A stretch of DNA of 64,000 nt. Source: Rhizobiales bacterium Ga0077537. Its GTDB lineage: Bacteria > Pseudomonadota > Alphaproteobacteria > Rhizobiales > Hyphomicrobiaceae. The stretch lies in the NCBI GenBank assembly GCA_001464955.1, contig LNEM01000009.1:473148-537147 (forward strand), read 5' to 3'. Position 1 is the first letter of the stretch. The number at the start of each line of letters is the position of its first letter. Under the pieces are notes generated by a model. It did not search any database. It was not told the origin of the DNA and was given only the letters and a program-made list of their open reading frames with translations. The translations under genes and the position numbers were made by a program. Shown here in pieces: positions 1-11,206 of this stretch.

Positions 1-133
1 TCTTGTTCTCTTTGGCGCTCTTGTTATCGGCTGCCGGCTCAGAGCCGGCGGTCGCGGTCGTTGCGTCCGGGCGCACGACTGGTGCGGTCCGGCTGCGGGT
101 CGGGCGTGCGGGCTCGTCTCGATCTCGGGCCAT
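1..133 (-). CDS. N-terminal part of an unidentified protein, cut by the window edge (position suggests hfq)
   Basis: An ATG at 133 opens a reading frame that stays open to base 1, giving 44 residues beginning MARDRDEPARP. The visible part is charged and Ala/Pro/Arg rich and ends in a Lys-rich stretch (NKSAKENK), so it looks disordered and names no family. It lies downstream of the aminotransferase gene on the same strand. In several Hyphomicrobiales hfq (the RNA chaperone Hfq) occupies this place after ntrX and dat. An Hfq core would have to start just past the edge, after an unusually long N-terminal extension. No good ribosome binding site is visible. The hfq idea rests on gene order only. 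Confidence 0.35.
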   Translation of the reverse strand, partial: MARDRDEPARPTRSRTAPVVRPDATTATAGSEPAADNKSAKENK

Positions 134-239
134 GCAAATATCGCGGGTTGACAATCTCTCACCGTAAATTGTCACCGCTCCCTTCGCAAGTGCGTTGCCA
201 ACGGACGATAATGGCGTTGCCTGACCTTCGGCGCAGACA

Positions 240-1106
240 TCAGCTCAAGGGGGTGTGCTCGGCGACCTCGTGGAAGAGCGTGCGCAGCCGAAGCGTCAGC
301 GTACCAGGCTCGCCGTTGGCAATGCTGCGGCCATCGATGGCGACGACCGGCATGACGAGGCTGGTCGCCGAGGTGGTGAAGGCCTCGCGGGCCGTCTGGG
401 CTTCGGCGACCGTGAACGGGCGCTCGACGAGCGCGATACCTTCCCGCGCGAGGAGGTCGAGGAGGGTGCGGCGGGTGATGCCGGGCAGCAGTGCGGGGCC
501 CAGCGCGCGCGTCACGAGACGACCTTCGCGATCGACGATCCAGGCGTTCGAGGACGCGCCTTCCGTCACGTGGCCGTCGGCGTCGACGAACCAGGCGTCG
601 TCGGCGCCGGCGGCCTTGGCGGCCTCCTTGGCGAGGCTCGCGGGAAGGAGCATCACGGTCTTGATGTTCGAGCGGTGCCAGCGAATGTCGGGCGCGGTCT
701 GGACCGAGATGCCGCGGGCGGCGCGCGCCGCCCGTTTTGCCTGCGGGATCGAACGCGCAAGACAGACGACCGTCGGCGGGGTGCCGGCGGGAGGAAACAG
801 AAAGTCGCGCGGATGGGCGCCGCGGCTCACCTGCAGGTAGACGAGGCCGTCGGCCACGCGATTGCGGCGCACGGTCTCGGCGATGACGAGGCGCCAGGCC
901 GCGTTGCTCATGGGGGCCGGGATCGACAGCGCGGCGAGCGACGTCGCCAATCGGTCGAGATGCCGTGTCGCATCGACGAGGGCACGGGCCTTCACCTCGA
1001 TGACCTCGTAAACGGCATCGGCGAACTGAAATCCGCGGTCTTCGACATGGACGGCCGCGTCGGCATAGGGGCGGTAGGCACCATTCACATAGACGGCACG
1101 TGTCAT
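240..1106 (-). CDS. dat: D-amino-acid aminotransferase (PLP fold type IV)
   Basis: The 288-residue product matches class IV PLP aminotransferases (D-alanine and branched-chain aminotransferase type), which move an amino group between D-amino acids and 2-oxo acids in the cytoplasm. Family features are the N-terminal VNGAYRPYADAAVHVEDRGFQ, the PLP lysine in RSNIKTVMLLP, and the glutamate-containing VTEGASSNAWIV followed by LLPGITRRTLLDL. The length is normal for the family. It follows ntrX on the same strand about 40 bases downstream, an arrangement recurring in Hyphomicrobiales, so co-transcription with the ntr genes is likely. D-amino-acid specificity, rather than 4-amino-4-deoxychorismate lyase or branched-chain activity, is the usual annotation for this position but cannot be proven by reading. 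Confidence 0.85.
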   Translation of the reverse strand: MTRAVYVNGAYRPYADAAVHVEDRGFQFADAVYEVIEVKARALVDATRHLDRLATSLAALSIPAPMSNAAWRLVIAETVRRNRVADGLVYLQVSRGAHPRDFLFPPAGTPPTVVCLARSIPQAKRAARAARGISVQTAPDIRWHRSNIKTVMLLPASLAKEAAKAAGADDAWFVDADGHVTEGASSNAWIVDREGRLVTRALGPALLPGITRRTLLDLLAREGIALVERPFTVAEAQTAREAFTTSATSLVMPVVAIDGRSIANGEPGTLTLRLRTLFHEVAEHTPLS

Positions 1107-1149
1107 CGAAGATCTCGCTCGCGATTGCGGCTGGTGGTGGATCGGCCCG

Positions 1150-2544
1150 TCAGGCCGGCTTCTGGTCGCCGGTTCGTTGGTCGGATCCGACGCCGAGGGC
1201 GCGCAGTTTGCGGTGAAGCGCCGAGCGCTCCATACCGACGAACTCGGCCGTTCGCGAGATGTTGCCGCCGAAGCGGTTGATCTGGGCGAGCAGGTACTCG
1301 CGCTCGAAGATCTCGCGGGCCTCGCGCAGCGGCATCGACATCAGATGCTCGGCGCCACCATTGACGGGGAGCGGCACGTTCGAGCCGATCTCTTCCGGAA
1401 GCATGTCGGCGGTGATGACCGTGCCCGGTTCGCCGCCGGAGAGGATCAGCAGCCGCTCGATGTTGTTGCGCAGCTCGCGGACGTTGCCCGGCCAGTCGTG
1501 GGCCTGCAGCACCGCGATGGCGTCGTCGCCGATCTTCCTCGGCGCGAGGCCCGACGCCGACGAGAGCTGGCCGACGAAGTACTCGATCAGCGCGGGAATG
1601 TCGTCGCGGCGCTCGGCGAGGCTCGGCACGCGCAGCGGGACCACCGACAGACGATGGTAGAGATCCTGGCGGAAGCGGCCGTCCTGCATCTCGCGCTCGA
1701 GGTCGCGGCTCGTCGAGGAGATGATGCGGACGTCGACTGCGACCTTGTTGGCGCCACCGATGCGCAGGAACTTCTGCTCGACGAGGACGCGAAGCACCTT
1801 GCCCTGCGTCTCCATCGGCATGTCGGCCACCTCGTCGATGTAGAGGGTCCCGCCATGGGCCTCCTCGAGGGCGCCGACCTTGCGCGGTCCCGATCGATCC
1901 TCGGTGCCGAACAGTTCCTCCTCGACGCGATCGGGGGCCATGGCGGCGGCGTTCAGCACCACGAACGGGCCTTCAGCGCGCAGCGATTTGGCGTGGATGG
2001 CGCGCGCGGCCAGTTCCTTGCCGGTGCCGGACGAGCCGCGGATCAGGATGCGGCTGTTCGTCGGAGCGACGCGGTCGATCTGGCTCTTCAGGGCGTTGAC
2101 GGCGGTCGACTTGCCGACCATGTCGCTGCTCTGGGTCGAGCGCTCGCGCAGCTCCTTCACTTCGCGACGGAGCTGGGACGCCTCGAGCGCGCGCAGCGTC
2201 ACGAGGATCAGGCGGTCGGCCTTGAACGGCTTTTCGATGTAGTCGTAGGCGCCGCGCCGGATGGCGGTGACGGCGGTCTCGATGTTGCCGTGGCCCGAGA
2301 TGATGACCACCGGCAGGTCGGGATGGGCGCGCTTGATGTGCGAGAGCACCTCGAGGCCGTCGAGGCGGCTTCCCTGCAGCCAGATATCCAGGATGACGAG
2401 GTGCGGGCGCCGGTCCTCGATCGCGCGAAGCGCCTCGTCGGCGTCCCGGGCCGAGCGCGTGCCGTGGCCTTCGTCCTCGAGGATGCCCGCGATCAGCTCG
2501 CGGATGTCCGTCTCGTCGTCGACAATCAGGATGTCGGCTGCCAT
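1150..2544 (-). CDS. ntrX: Response regulator NtrX, sigma-54-type AAA+ protein lacking the GAFTGA loop
   Basis: This is a 464-residue response regulator starting at MAADILIVDDE; the longer upstream frame is not coding-like. Domains are a receiver (residues 1-120, acidic pocket D9/D10, phospho-acceptor D53), an AAA+ ATPase (Walker A GSSGTGKE at 170-177, Walker B TLYIDE at about 233) and a C-terminal Fis-type helix-turn-helix (NISRTAEFVGMERSALHRKL). It partners the NtrY kinase encoded immediately upstream and takes part in nitrogen and redox control. The loop after EELFG (about residue 210), where sigma-54 activators carry GAFTGA, reads TEDRSGPRKVGALE, so the sigma-54 contact motif is absent. 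NtrX proteins without this motif are known in alphaproteobacteria and probably act as ordinary DNA-binding regulators. Confidence 0.93.
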   Translation of the reverse strand: MAADILIVDDETDIRELIAGILEDEGHGTRSARDADEALRAIEDRRPHLVILDIWLQGSRLDGLEVLSHIKRAHPDLPVVIISGHGNIETAVTAIRRGAYDYIEKPFKADRLILVTLRALEASQLRREVKELRERSTQSSDMVGKSTAVNALKSQIDRVAPTNSRILIRGSSGTGKELAARAIHAKSLRAEGPFVVLNAAAMAPDRVEEELFGTEDRSGPRKVGALEEAHGGTLYIDEVADMPMETQGKVLRVLVEQKFLRIGGANKVAVDVRIISSTSRDLEREMQDGRFRQDLYHRLSVVPLRVPSLAERRDDIPALIEYFVGQLSSASGLAPRKIGDDAIAVLQAHDWPGNVRELRNNIERLLILSGGEPGTVITADMLPEEIGSNVPLPVNGGAEHLMSMPLREAREIFEREYLLAQINRFGGNISRTAEFVGMERSALHRKLRALGVGSDQRTGDQKPA

Positions 2545-2575
2545 GTCTCGCTCCTGGCTTCCTTGGTCGCGTTGG

Positions 2576-5008
2576 TCATGCTTCGGCGCGCACCGGGTGG
2601 GTAGACCCGGCACTGGTATTCGAGGGGACCGGGCCCGAAACGTCGGCGGGGCGGCGGCTCACAGGGAGGGACAGGCGGACGAGCGCGCCGCGGGTCCGGC
2701 CGGGGCCGGGCGGGGCGTCTTCAAGCGAGAGCGTGCCGCCGTGCTGCTCGACGATCTTCTGGACGATGGCGAGGCCGAGGCCCGTCCCCTTGCTGCCCTT
2801 GGTGGTGACGTAAGGCTCGAGCAGGCGGGCGCGCTGCTGGCGGGGCAAGCCGAGGCCGTTGTCGATCACCTCGATGTCGATCTTGTCGCCGCTCGGGCGG
2901 ATGATGGTCTCGATGGCACCGGTCCAGTCCGGCGCCGCGTCCGCGCTCTCGCCGGCGGAGACGACGCTTTCGGTGGCGTTCTTCACGAGGTTCGTCAGTG
3001 CCTGCGAGATGAGGCGGCGATCGATCGGGGCCAACACCTGGCCGTCCGGCATGGTGAGCGTGTAGGTGATGGCGGGGTGGCTTTCGCGGAACAGAATGAC
3101 CGGCTCCTGAACGGCGGGCTTCAGATCCGAGATCTCGATCTCGGGGCGCGGCACGCGGGCGAAGGCTGCGAACTCGTCGACCATGGTCTTGATGTCGCCG
3201 ACCTGGCGCACGATGGTGTCAGTCAGCTTCTCGAAAGTCTCGCGATCGGTCTGGATGGAGCCGGCGTATTTCCGCCGCAGCCGCTCGGCCGAGAGTTGTA
3301 TCGGCGTGAGCGGGTTCTTGATCTCGTGGGCGATGCGGCGTGCAACGTCGGCCCAGGCCGAGGAGCGCTGGGCGACGACGAGGTCGGTGATGTCGTCGAA
3401 GGTGATGACGCTGCCACCGCCGCCGCCGGCCTGTTCGCCGGTGATGCGGATCGAGAAGCGCCGGTCTTCGCCGTCGACGGACAGCGCGACGTCGTGGGGG
3501 CCGCGGGGCTTGAAACCCGTGCCGTCTCCGGCAAGAGCGGCGGCGAGGGCCGGCAGCGCTTCGGGCAGCGCGCGTCCCGTGACCTCGGTGGCGGAAATGC
3601 CGAGCAGTTTCTCGGCCGACGGGTTGACGAGGCGGATCACGTTGTCGGGGCCGAGGCCGACGACGCCAGCCGACACGCCGGACAGCACGGCTTCCATGAA
3701 GCGGCGGCGCTCGGTGAGCTGCTCGTTGGCGGACACGAGGGCGAACCGCTGGCGGGAGAGTTCGCTCGTCATGTTGTTGAAGTCGCGCGACAGGCGCCGG
3801 AGGTCCCCTTCCCCGCGGCGCAACGGGAGCACGACGTCGAGGTCGCCCTGGGCGACGCGCTGGGCGGCACCGATGAGGCGGCGTATCGGGGCCACGAGAT
3901 GGCGTGCGAACCAGAGGCCGACCCAGATCGCGGCCAGCATGCCGGTGAAGGCGATCATGAAATACATCACGCCGTGGGCGAGCTTCGGGCCGCCGCGGGC
4001 GCGCCGGAGGCGCTCGTACTCGTCGACGGCGGCCTGTGTGCGTTGCAAATGCCCGACCACCGTCGGGTTCACGCTGCGGGCGACGTAAAGGAAATGGTCC
4101 GGCAGGTGGGCCAGCCGGGAGACGGCGCCGACGCGGAAGGTGTCGCGTGGCATCAGGAGCTGGACCTGGCCGGCGGCGGCCCGGCTCATGACCTCCGGTC
4201 CGGGTGGCGTGAACGGCACCCGGCTGTCTGCCTGTTGCAGCACGACGGGCTGGCCGCGCGCATCGATGACTGCCGCGAACGAAAGATCGCGGAGACCGGT
4301 CTGCGCCATGATCACGTTCTGGAGACGCGCGATGCCGGACGCACCGACCGCTTTCTCGGCGGCGACGTCGTCAAGGTCCTTGGCCATGTTGACGACGTCG
4401 GTGCGGATCACCTGCCCATGCTCGGCGAGGTAGGCGTTGGCGACGTCGAGGGACGACGCCACGATGGTGCGCGTGCGGCTCGAGAACCACGTGTCGAGCG
4501 ACCGGGAGAACGTCGTCGTGGCTGCAATCGCCAGCAGGAGAGCCGGTAACGCCGCAATGATGGTGAACAGGCCGACGATGCGGACATGGATGCGGGCGCC
4601 GGCAACCTTGTTCTGCCATGCGCGCCACAAACCGACGGCCTGAACGCCGAGGACCGCGCACATGGCCGCAATGAGCAGGATGTTGACCGCCAGTACGCCG
4701 AGAACGATGTCGTTCCTCGGCGCGATCGGCGTCAGACCGGTCAGGATCAGATAGGTCGCGAGCCCCGAAACGAGTGACAGGACGACGATGACGAGACCGG
4801 TCCAGAAGGCGCGCGGGCTGGATGCCGGCATGGCGAGGTCGTCGGAGGCTGGCGCAATGGCCGTGGCGTCGCTGCCGCTGTCCTCTTGAACCTCATCGGC
4901 GCGGAGGCGGTCGCCGAGAGCCGCAAGACGGCCCCGGAACGCCGTCCACGCGCCGGCCAGTCGCTGTCTCAGCGCCGTCAGCCAATGGTCGGTCGAGGGG
5001 TCCTGCAA
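2576..5008 (-). CDS. ntrY: Membrane sensor histidine kinase NtrY
   Basis: The 810-residue inner-membrane kinase has three N-terminal membrane segments (about 70-91, 100-128, 143-165), an extracytoplasmic region, a fourth membrane segment (about 346-370), a HAMP linker (to about 425), a PAS domain (about 435-545), a HisKA dimerisation domain with phospho-acceptor H561 in [13 protein letters not shown], and a HATPase domain with LVKNATES, DNGLGLP and GTGLGLAIVQ. It phosphorylates NtrX, encoded 31 bases downstream. Length and architecture are typical of alphaproteobacterial NtrY. About 235 bases separate it from ntrC upstream, enough for its own promoter, so ntrYX may be expressed separately from ntrBC. 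Confidence 0.95.
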   Translation of the reverse strand: MQDPSTDHWLTALRQRLAGAWTAFRGRLAALGDRLRADEVQEDSGSDATAIAPASDDLAMPASSPRAFWTGLVIVVLSLVSGLATYLILTGLTPIAPRNDIVLGVLAVNILLIAAMCAVLGVQAVGLWRAWQNKVAGARIHVRIVGLFTIIAALPALLLAIAATTTFSRSLDTWFSSRTRTIVASSLDVANAYLAEHGQVIRTDVVNMAKDLDDVAAEKAVGASGIARLQNVIMAQTGLRDLSFAAVIDARGQPVVLQQADSRVPFTPPGPEVMSRAAAGQVQLLMPRDTFRVGAVSRLAHLPDHFLYVARSVNPTVVGHLQRTQAAVDEYERLRRARGGPKLAHGVMYFMIAFTGMLAAIWVGLWFARHLVAPIRRLIGAAQRVAQGDLDVVLPLRRGEGDLRRLSRDFNNMTSELSRQRFALVSANEQLTERRRFMEAVLSGVSAGVVGLGPDNVIRLVNPSAEKLLGISATEVTGRALPEALPALAAALAGDGTGFKPRGPHDVALSVDGEDRRFSIRITGEQAGGGGGSVITFDDITDLVVAQRSSAWADVARRIAHEIKNPLTPIQLSAERLRRKYAGSIQTDRETFEKLTDTIVRQVGDIKTMVDEFAAFARVPRPEIEISDLKPAVQEPVILFRESHPAITYTLTMPDGQVLAPIDRRLISQALTNLVKNATESVVSAGESADAAPDWTGAIETIIRPSGDKIDIEVIDNGLGLPRQQRARLLEPYVTTKGSKGTGLGLAIVQKIVEQHGGTLSLEDAPPGPGRTRGALVRLSLPVSRRPADVSGPVPSNTSAGSTHPVRAEA

Positions 5009-5243
5009 GGTCTCTGTTCTCGCGCTTCGGCTACGGGGCCGGGCTGGTGTCGCGATGGTGCCCGAGCGGTGAAAATCGGCTGGTCAGTATGAGACGCCAC
5101 ACTGTGACTTTTTCGCGACATTCGGCTGAATTAACCTTGTGAGCCGCGACCGTCAAGTGATGCCTGACGCTTCGCGCGTCGCCGATGCTCAGCCCTGCGC
5201 GCATTCTCTCGGGCGTGCCGCGAATTAGGCGCGGCGGCTCATC

Positions 5244-6692
<1,449 letters not shown>

Positions 6693-6696
6693 GATG

Positions 6697-7857
6697 CTAT
6701 CCCTGATCGTCTCTTGAGGATTTCCGCACCGGCCGGTCGCCGATGGGAAGGAGGACGCGGAAGATCGTGCGCGGAGGCTCGCTCTCGCACTCGATGATGC
6801 CGCCGTGGTCGCCGATGATCTTGGCGACGAGCGCGAGGCCGAGGCCCGTGCCCGTCGGTTTCGAGGTGACGAACGCATCGAAGAGATGGGGGCGCATGCC
6901 GTCGGGAACGCCCGGGCCGTCGTCCTCGACCTCGATGCAGAGCGGCAGCGACACGCGATCGCGGCTGCCCTTGACGGAGAGGCGGACGCCAGGACGGAAC
7001 GACGTGCGCATGATGATGCGGCCGCCGTCCTGCTTGCTCGAGATGGATTCGGCGGCATTCTTCACGAGATTGAGGAAGGCCTGCACCAGTTTGTCGCGAT
7101 TGACGGACACCGGCGGCAGGGACGGGTCGTAGTCCGACACGAGGCGCATGCCGCGCGCAAAGCCAGAGCCCGACAGCTTGAGCACATGATCGAGGATGGC
7201 GTGGATGTTCACCGGCTCGGTGACGAGCGGGCGTTCGTCGCCGAACACTTCCATGCGGTCGACGAGGGCGCGGATGCGGTCGGTCTCGCTGCAAATGAGT
7301 TCGGCGAGCTGGCGGTCCTCGTCGTTGAGCGACGGCTCGAGGAGCTGGGCTGCGCCGCGGATGCCCGACAGGGGGTTCTTGATCTCGTGGGCGAGGACAG
7401 CGGCCAGTCCCGACACCGAGCGGGCCGCTGCCCGGTGCGTCAGCTGGCGCTCGATCATCTGGGCCATGGAGCGCTGCTGGAGCATGACGAGCGTCAGTTC
7501 CTGGCTCTCGGGCAACGGCCCGGCGTGGATGTCGACGATGCGCTGGGTCTGGGTCTTCGGCGTGACGACGCCGACGCCATACTCGTTGACGGTGAACCCC
7601 GTCCGGCGGACGTCCCGCACGAGCGCCACCAACGGACATCCGAAAGCGACCAGTTCCTCCATCCGCAAGCGCTTCAGGAGCGCCTGGCTCGCCTCGAAGA
7701 AGATCTCGGCGGCGGTATTGGCGTAGATCACGCGCTCGTCCTCGGCGAGGACGAGTATCGGGTGAGGCAGCGCCGCCAGCAGCAAGTCGTGCGCGACGTG
7801 GCGACGGGCCGTCGTCACGGGCGGGGCCAGGGGGCGAGGCACGTCGGATGCGCTCAT
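6697..7857 (-). CDS. ntrB: Nitrogen regulation sensor histidine kinase NtrB
   Basis: The 386-residue cytoplasmic kinase/phosphatase controls NtrC and is itself governed by PII proteins. It has a PAS domain (about 25-125, with [17 protein letters not shown]), a HisKA domain with H157 in [17 protein letters not shown], and a HATPase domain with [22 protein letters not shown] and [12 protein letters not shown]. There are no membrane segments, as expected. The start [10 protein letters not shown] at 7857 was chosen because it overlaps the dusB stop by four bases (ATGA), the classical nifR3-ntrB junction; the upstream in-frame sequence belongs to dusB in another frame. Translation is probably coupled to dusB. 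Confidence 0.96.
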   Translation of the reverse strand: MSASDVPRPLAPPVTTARRHVAHDLLLAALPHPILVLAEDERVIYANTAAEIFFEASQALLKRLRMEELVAFGCPLVALVRDVRRTGFTVNEYGVGVVTPKTQTQRIVDIHAGPLPESQELTLVMLQQRSMAQMIERQLTHRAAARSVSGLAAVLAHEIKNPLSGIRGAAQLLEPSLNDEDRQLAELICSETDRIRALVDRMEVFGDERPLVTEPVNIHAILDHVLKLSGSGFARGMRLVSDYDPSLPPVSVNRDKLVQAFLNLVKNAAESISSKQDGGRIIMRTSFRPGVRLSVKGSRDRVSLPLCIEVEDDGPGVPDGMRPHLFDAFVTSKPTGTGLGLALVAKIIGDHGGIIECESEPPRTIFRVLLPIGDRPVRKSSRDDQG

Positions 7858-8963
7858 GCAGCATGCTCCTCGGCTTCGACGTAGAAGTCGTGCAGACCGG
7901 CCAAGAGTTTCTCGGCGCACTCCTCGGTGCAGAGACGGCGGCGCCAGAGCCGGGCCGCCTCGCCGGGCATGCCGCTCGAGGCGATGTACCAGCCGACGTG
8001 CTTCCTCGCGTTCTTGAGGCCGAGCTGGCGGCCGTAGTGTTCGAGCATGTCGCTGATATGGGCGTGGGCGATGCTGCGCTGGCGCGCGAGTGATGGCGGG
8101 CCGGGATCGTCGCCACCGGAGAGCGTCGCCGCGATCCGGGCCGGCAACCATGGCGCTCCATAGGCACCGCGTCCGATCATCACGCCGTCCGCACCGGAAC
8201 GGCTCATTGCGTCGCGCGCCTCAGCGGGGCCCGTGATGTCGCCGTTGACGACGACTGGAATGGACACGGCCGCCTTGACGTCGGCGACGCGCCGCCAGTC
8301 AGCGGTTCCCTTGAAAAACTGGTTGCGGGTGCGGCCGTGAACGGTGACGAGGCGGATGCCGGCCTCCTCGGCGCGCCGCGCGATGGCGGGCGCGTTGACC
8401 GATCTGTCGTCCCAGCCGAGCCGCATCTTGAGTGTCACGGGCACACGGACGGCCTTGGTGACGGCTTCGACCAGCGCCAACGCCTGATCGGGTTCGCGCA
8501 TCAAGGCGCTGCCGGAGAGGCGGCCCGTCACTTCGCGCGCCGGACAGCCCATGTTGATGTCGATGATCTCGGCGCCGGAGGCTTCCGCGATGCGGGCGCC
8601 CTCCGCCATCCAATGGGCCTCGCAGCCGACGAGTTGTATGGTGTGGGGGCTCAGACCGTCGCCGGAGGCGCGGCGGACGACGTCCGGCCGGGCGCCGACC
8701 AGTTCGCGGCTGGCGACCATCTCCGAGACGACGAGGCCGGCGCCAAGCTCGTGCGCCAGGCGGCGGAACGGCAGGTCGGACACACCCGACATGGGGGCAA
8801 GGAGGACGTTGTTCGGAAGGGTGTGGTGGCCGATACGTATTGGCGAAGCGCCCGTTTCGGGCTTCGGGACGGGGTCGAGCGGGTGGCCGCAATCGTCCCG
8901 CGCCGGCTCTCTCGGGCCGGTGCCGGCGGGTTCTGCCGAGCGTGCCTGATTAATGGGCGTCAT
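7854..8963 (-). CDS. dusB: tRNA-dihydrouridine synthase DusB (NifR3)
   Basis: A 369-residue FMN enzyme that reduces uridine to dihydrouridine in tRNA. The TIM-barrel dihydrouridine synthase pattern is clear: [23 protein letters not shown] near the start, [13 protein letters not shown] with the active-site Cys, [25 protein letters not shown] and [15 protein letters not shown]. The start MTPINQARS at 8963 gives a slightly long N-terminus before the conserved core (first ~40 residues Pro/Glu rich); a start inside that extension is possible. It is the first gene of the nifR3-ntrB-ntrC unit and diverges from ispDF across 138 bases. In this operon its role is housekeeping; the link with nitrogen control is positional. 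Confidence 0.94.
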   Translation of the reverse strand: MTPINQARSAEPAGTGPREPARDDCGHPLDPVPKPETGASPIRIGHHTLPNNVLLAPMSGVSDLPFRRLAHELGAGLVVSEMVASRELVGARPDVVRRASGDGLSPHTIQLVGCEAHWMAEGARIAEASGAEIIDINMGCPAREVTGRLSGSALMREPDQALALVEAVTKAVRVPVTLKMRLGWDDRSVNAPAIARRAEEAGIRLVTVHGRTRNQFFKGTADWRRVADVKAAVSIPVVVNGDITGPAEARDAMSRSGADGVMIGRGAYGAPWLPARIAATLSGGDDPGPPSLARQRSIAHAHISDMLEHYGRQLGLKNARKHVGWYIASSGMPGEAARLWRRRLCTEECAEKLLAGLHDFYVEAEEHAA

Positions 8964-9101
8964 GGTTCTCTGCCTGTTCTTGTGGCAATCTACGGTCGCT
9001 CTGGCGCGTTCGCAAGTGCGAAGTTGAGCCATCGTGCGGTTTTGCAAGTCTCGGTGATACGGACTACTTGGAGAGAACGAAGCAATTCTGGAGGTCGACC
9101 G

Positions 9102-10283
9102 GTGCGGATCGCTGCCGTAATCGTGGGTGCTGGACGGGGTGCACGTGCCAGCCGGGGCGGTCGTTTGCCGAAGCAGTACGTGAGCCTGAACGGCGTGACC
9201 GTGTTTCGGCGGACGCTCGACGTGTTCGTCGCCTCGCGGTGCGCGGGGCTCGTGCAGGCGGTCATCCACGCCGACGACGGGGAGGCGTTCTCGGCTGCAG
9301 CGGCCGGACTGGGGTCGGCCGTGCTCAGTCCCGTCACGGGCGGCGCGACACGCCAGGCTTCGGTGCTGGCGGGGTTGCGAGCGCTCGTTCCTCACCGCCC
9401 GGATCTCGTGCTCGTGCATGACGCGGCGCGTCCGTTCGTCGATGCGGATGTGATCGATCGCGTCGTTTTGGCTCTCTCAGGCTACGACGGCGTCGTTCCT
9501 GGCCTCGCGCTCGCGGACACGCTGAAGAGCGTGGGCCCGGACGGTGTAGTGGCGCGGACGATCCCGCGTGACGGGCTCTGGCGGGCGCAGACCCCGCAGG
9601 GGTTCCGGTTCGGGGCTCTTCTCGCCGCGCACACCGCAGCCGAATGCCGCGGACGGGATGATTTCACGGACGATGCGGCGCTCGCGGAGGACGCTGGGCT
9701 CACGGTCGGCGTCGTCGAGGGGAGTGCGCGCAATCGAAAGTTGACGACAGCGGAGGATCTCGACGTGGCGGAGGATGAACTGAGTCGGGCCGAACGGTGG
9801 CCGGACGTGCGGACGGGGACGGGCTTCGACGTGCATCGGTTTGCTGCCGGCGATCATGTGTGGCTCGGCGGCGTTCGGATCGCGCATACGCATCGGCTCG
9901 ACGGTCACTCCGACGCCGATGTCGTGTTGCATGCACTCACCGATGCCCTGCTCGGCGCGATCGGTGACGGTGACATCGGGCAGCATTTCCCGCCGAGCGA
10001 TCCACAATGGAAGGGCGCCGCGTCGCGGATCTTTCTCGAGGATGCCGTCCGAAGGGTCGGCGCGCGGGGCGGACGGATCAGCAACGTCGACATGACGGTG
10101 CTGTGCGAGGCGCCGCGCATCGGGCCGCATCGGGACGCCATGCGGGAGACCATCGCCGGTCTCCTCGGCATTGCCATCGATCGGGTGGGCGTCAAGGCGA
10201 CGACGACGGAGCAGCTCGGCTTTACGGGCCGCAGGGAAGGCATCGCCGCCATGGCGACCGCGACCGTGCTGCTGCCCGGCTGA
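9102..10283 (+). CDS. ispDF: Bifunctional IspD/IspF (2-C-methyl-D-erythritol 4-phosphate cytidylyltransferase / 2,4-cyclodiphosphate synthase)
   Basis: A 393-residue fusion enzyme of the non-mevalonate isoprenoid pathway. The N-terminal IspD half (1 to about 230) has the nucleotide-binding [20 protein letters not shown] and [11 protein letters not shown]; the C-terminal IspF half (about 235-393) has the metal-binding [29 protein letters not shown] and [12 protein letters not shown]. The fusion is typical of alphaproteobacteria. A GTG start at 9102 is chosen because GGAGGT at 9090-9095 lies six bases upstream and the sequence before it is not coding-like. It diverges from dusB and converges on proC, with 9 bases between stops. 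Substrates are MEP and CTP, then CDP-ME 2-phosphate from IspE, which is encoded elsewhere. Confidence 0.95.
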   Translation: MRIAAVIVGAGRGARASRGGRLPKQYVSLNGVTVFRRTLDVFVASRCAGLVQAVIHADDGEAFSAAAAGLGSAVLSPVTGGATRQASVLAGLRALVPHRPDLVLVHDAARPFVDADVIDRVVLALSGYDGVVPGLALADTLKSVGPDGVVARTIPRDGLWRAQTPQGFRFGALLAAHTAAECRGRDDFTDDAALAEDAGLTVGVVEGSARNRKLTTAEDLDVAEDELSRAERWPDVRTGTGFDVHRFAAGDHVWLGGVRIAHTHRLDGHSDADVVLHALTDALLGAIGDGDIGQHFPPSDPQWKGAASRIFLEDAVRRVGARGGRISNVDMTVLCEAPRIGPHRDAMRETIAGLLGIAIDRVGVKATTTEQLGFTGRREGIAAMATATVLLPG

Positions 10284-10292
10284 GCGGCCGGG

Positions 10293-11117
10293 TCAGCTCG
10301 CGAGTTCGCGCGAGCGGCGCGTTGCGGCGGCGATCGCCTCGTCCATCAGCGGGCCGAGGCCGTTGTCGGACATGAGCACCTGAAGGGCCGCGTACGTGGT
10401 GCCATTCGGGGACGTCACGTTCTTGCGCAACTGGTCCGGCCCGAGGTCCGACTGGCGCATCAGTTCGCCGGAGCCCGACACCGTGGCGCGGGCGAGGCGC
10501 AGCGCCAGATCGGGGGCGAGCCCCGCCTTGACGCCGGCCGCCGCCAGACACTCCGTCAGATAGAACACGTAGGCGGGGCCGGAGCCGGAGACGGCCGTCA
10601 CCGGGTCGATCAACGCCTCGTCCTCGACCCAACCGACCTCGCCGATGGCGCCGAGAAGGCCGTCGCAGAGGCTGCGATGGGCAGTCGTGACGTGGGCATT
10701 GGGTGAGGCAATCGTGATCCCACGCCCGACGGCTGCCGGGGTGTTCGGAATGGACCGCACGACGGCGATGCCGGGCGCCAGATGGCGCTCGAACGAGGCG
10801 ATGGTCTTGCCGGCGGCGATCGAGAGGACGAGCGAGCGGCTCGTGCAGCGCGTCGCCAGCGGGGGAAACACCTCCTCCATGATCTGTGGCTTCACGGCCA
10901 TCAACAGCACGGCCGGCGGGGGCATGGCGTCCGGCAGCGTCGCGGCGCTGCGCACACCGGCCTTGTCGATCAGGGCTTTGGTGGCCGCGGGTGGAGACGG
11001 GTCGAGGACCAGGATCCGCTTCGGGTCGAGGCCGTTCGCCAGCCAGCCGGCCAGCATGGCGCCGCCCATGTTCCCTGCGCCTGCGAGTACCAGATCGCCG
11101 TCAAGCTCGATGCCCAT
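10293..11117 (-). CDS. proC: Pyrroline-5-carboxylate reductase
   Basis: The 274-residue product catalyses the last step of proline synthesis, NAD(P)H reduction of 1-pyrroline-5-carboxylate. An N-terminal Rossmann segment LAGAGNMGGAMLAGWL is followed by a nucleotide-binding domain and a C-terminal dimerisation domain carrying the family signature around VSGSGPAYVFYLTECLA and GAGVKAGLAPDLALRLA-type helices, ending with KNVTSPNGTTYAALQ. Length is normal. It is convergent with ispDF and 89 bases downstream of recG on the same strand. In many alphaproteobacteria proC sits near a YbjN-type gene; none is seen here. Confidence 0.94.
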   Translation of the reverse strand: MGIELDGDLVLAGAGNMGGAMLAGWLANGLDPKRILVLDPSPPAATKALIDKAGVRSAATLPDAMPPPAVLLMAVKPQIMEEVFPPLATRCTSRSLVLSIAAGKTIASFERHLAPGIAVVRSIPNTPAAVGRGITIASPNAHVTTAHRSLCDGLLGAIGEVGWVEDEALIDPVTAVSGSGPAYVFYLTECLAAAGVKAGLAPDLALRLARATVSGSGELMRQSDLGPDQLRKNVTSPNGTTYAALQVLMSDNGLGPLMDEAIAAATRRSRELAS

Positions 11118-11206
11118 GGTGAGGCCTCCTCCTCGATGTTCGTTGTCGCGAGCCTAGCAGGATTGATCCCGTGGGCCAGAGGCAAGGCGAGGCGGGCGAT
11201 CCGGTT

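Noticed and set aside
2261..4549. Long plus-strand frame across ntrX and ntrY
   Set aside because: The NtrX and NtrY motifs fix the minus strand as coding; the plus frame is Arg/Gly/Asp-rich and has no recognisable domain.
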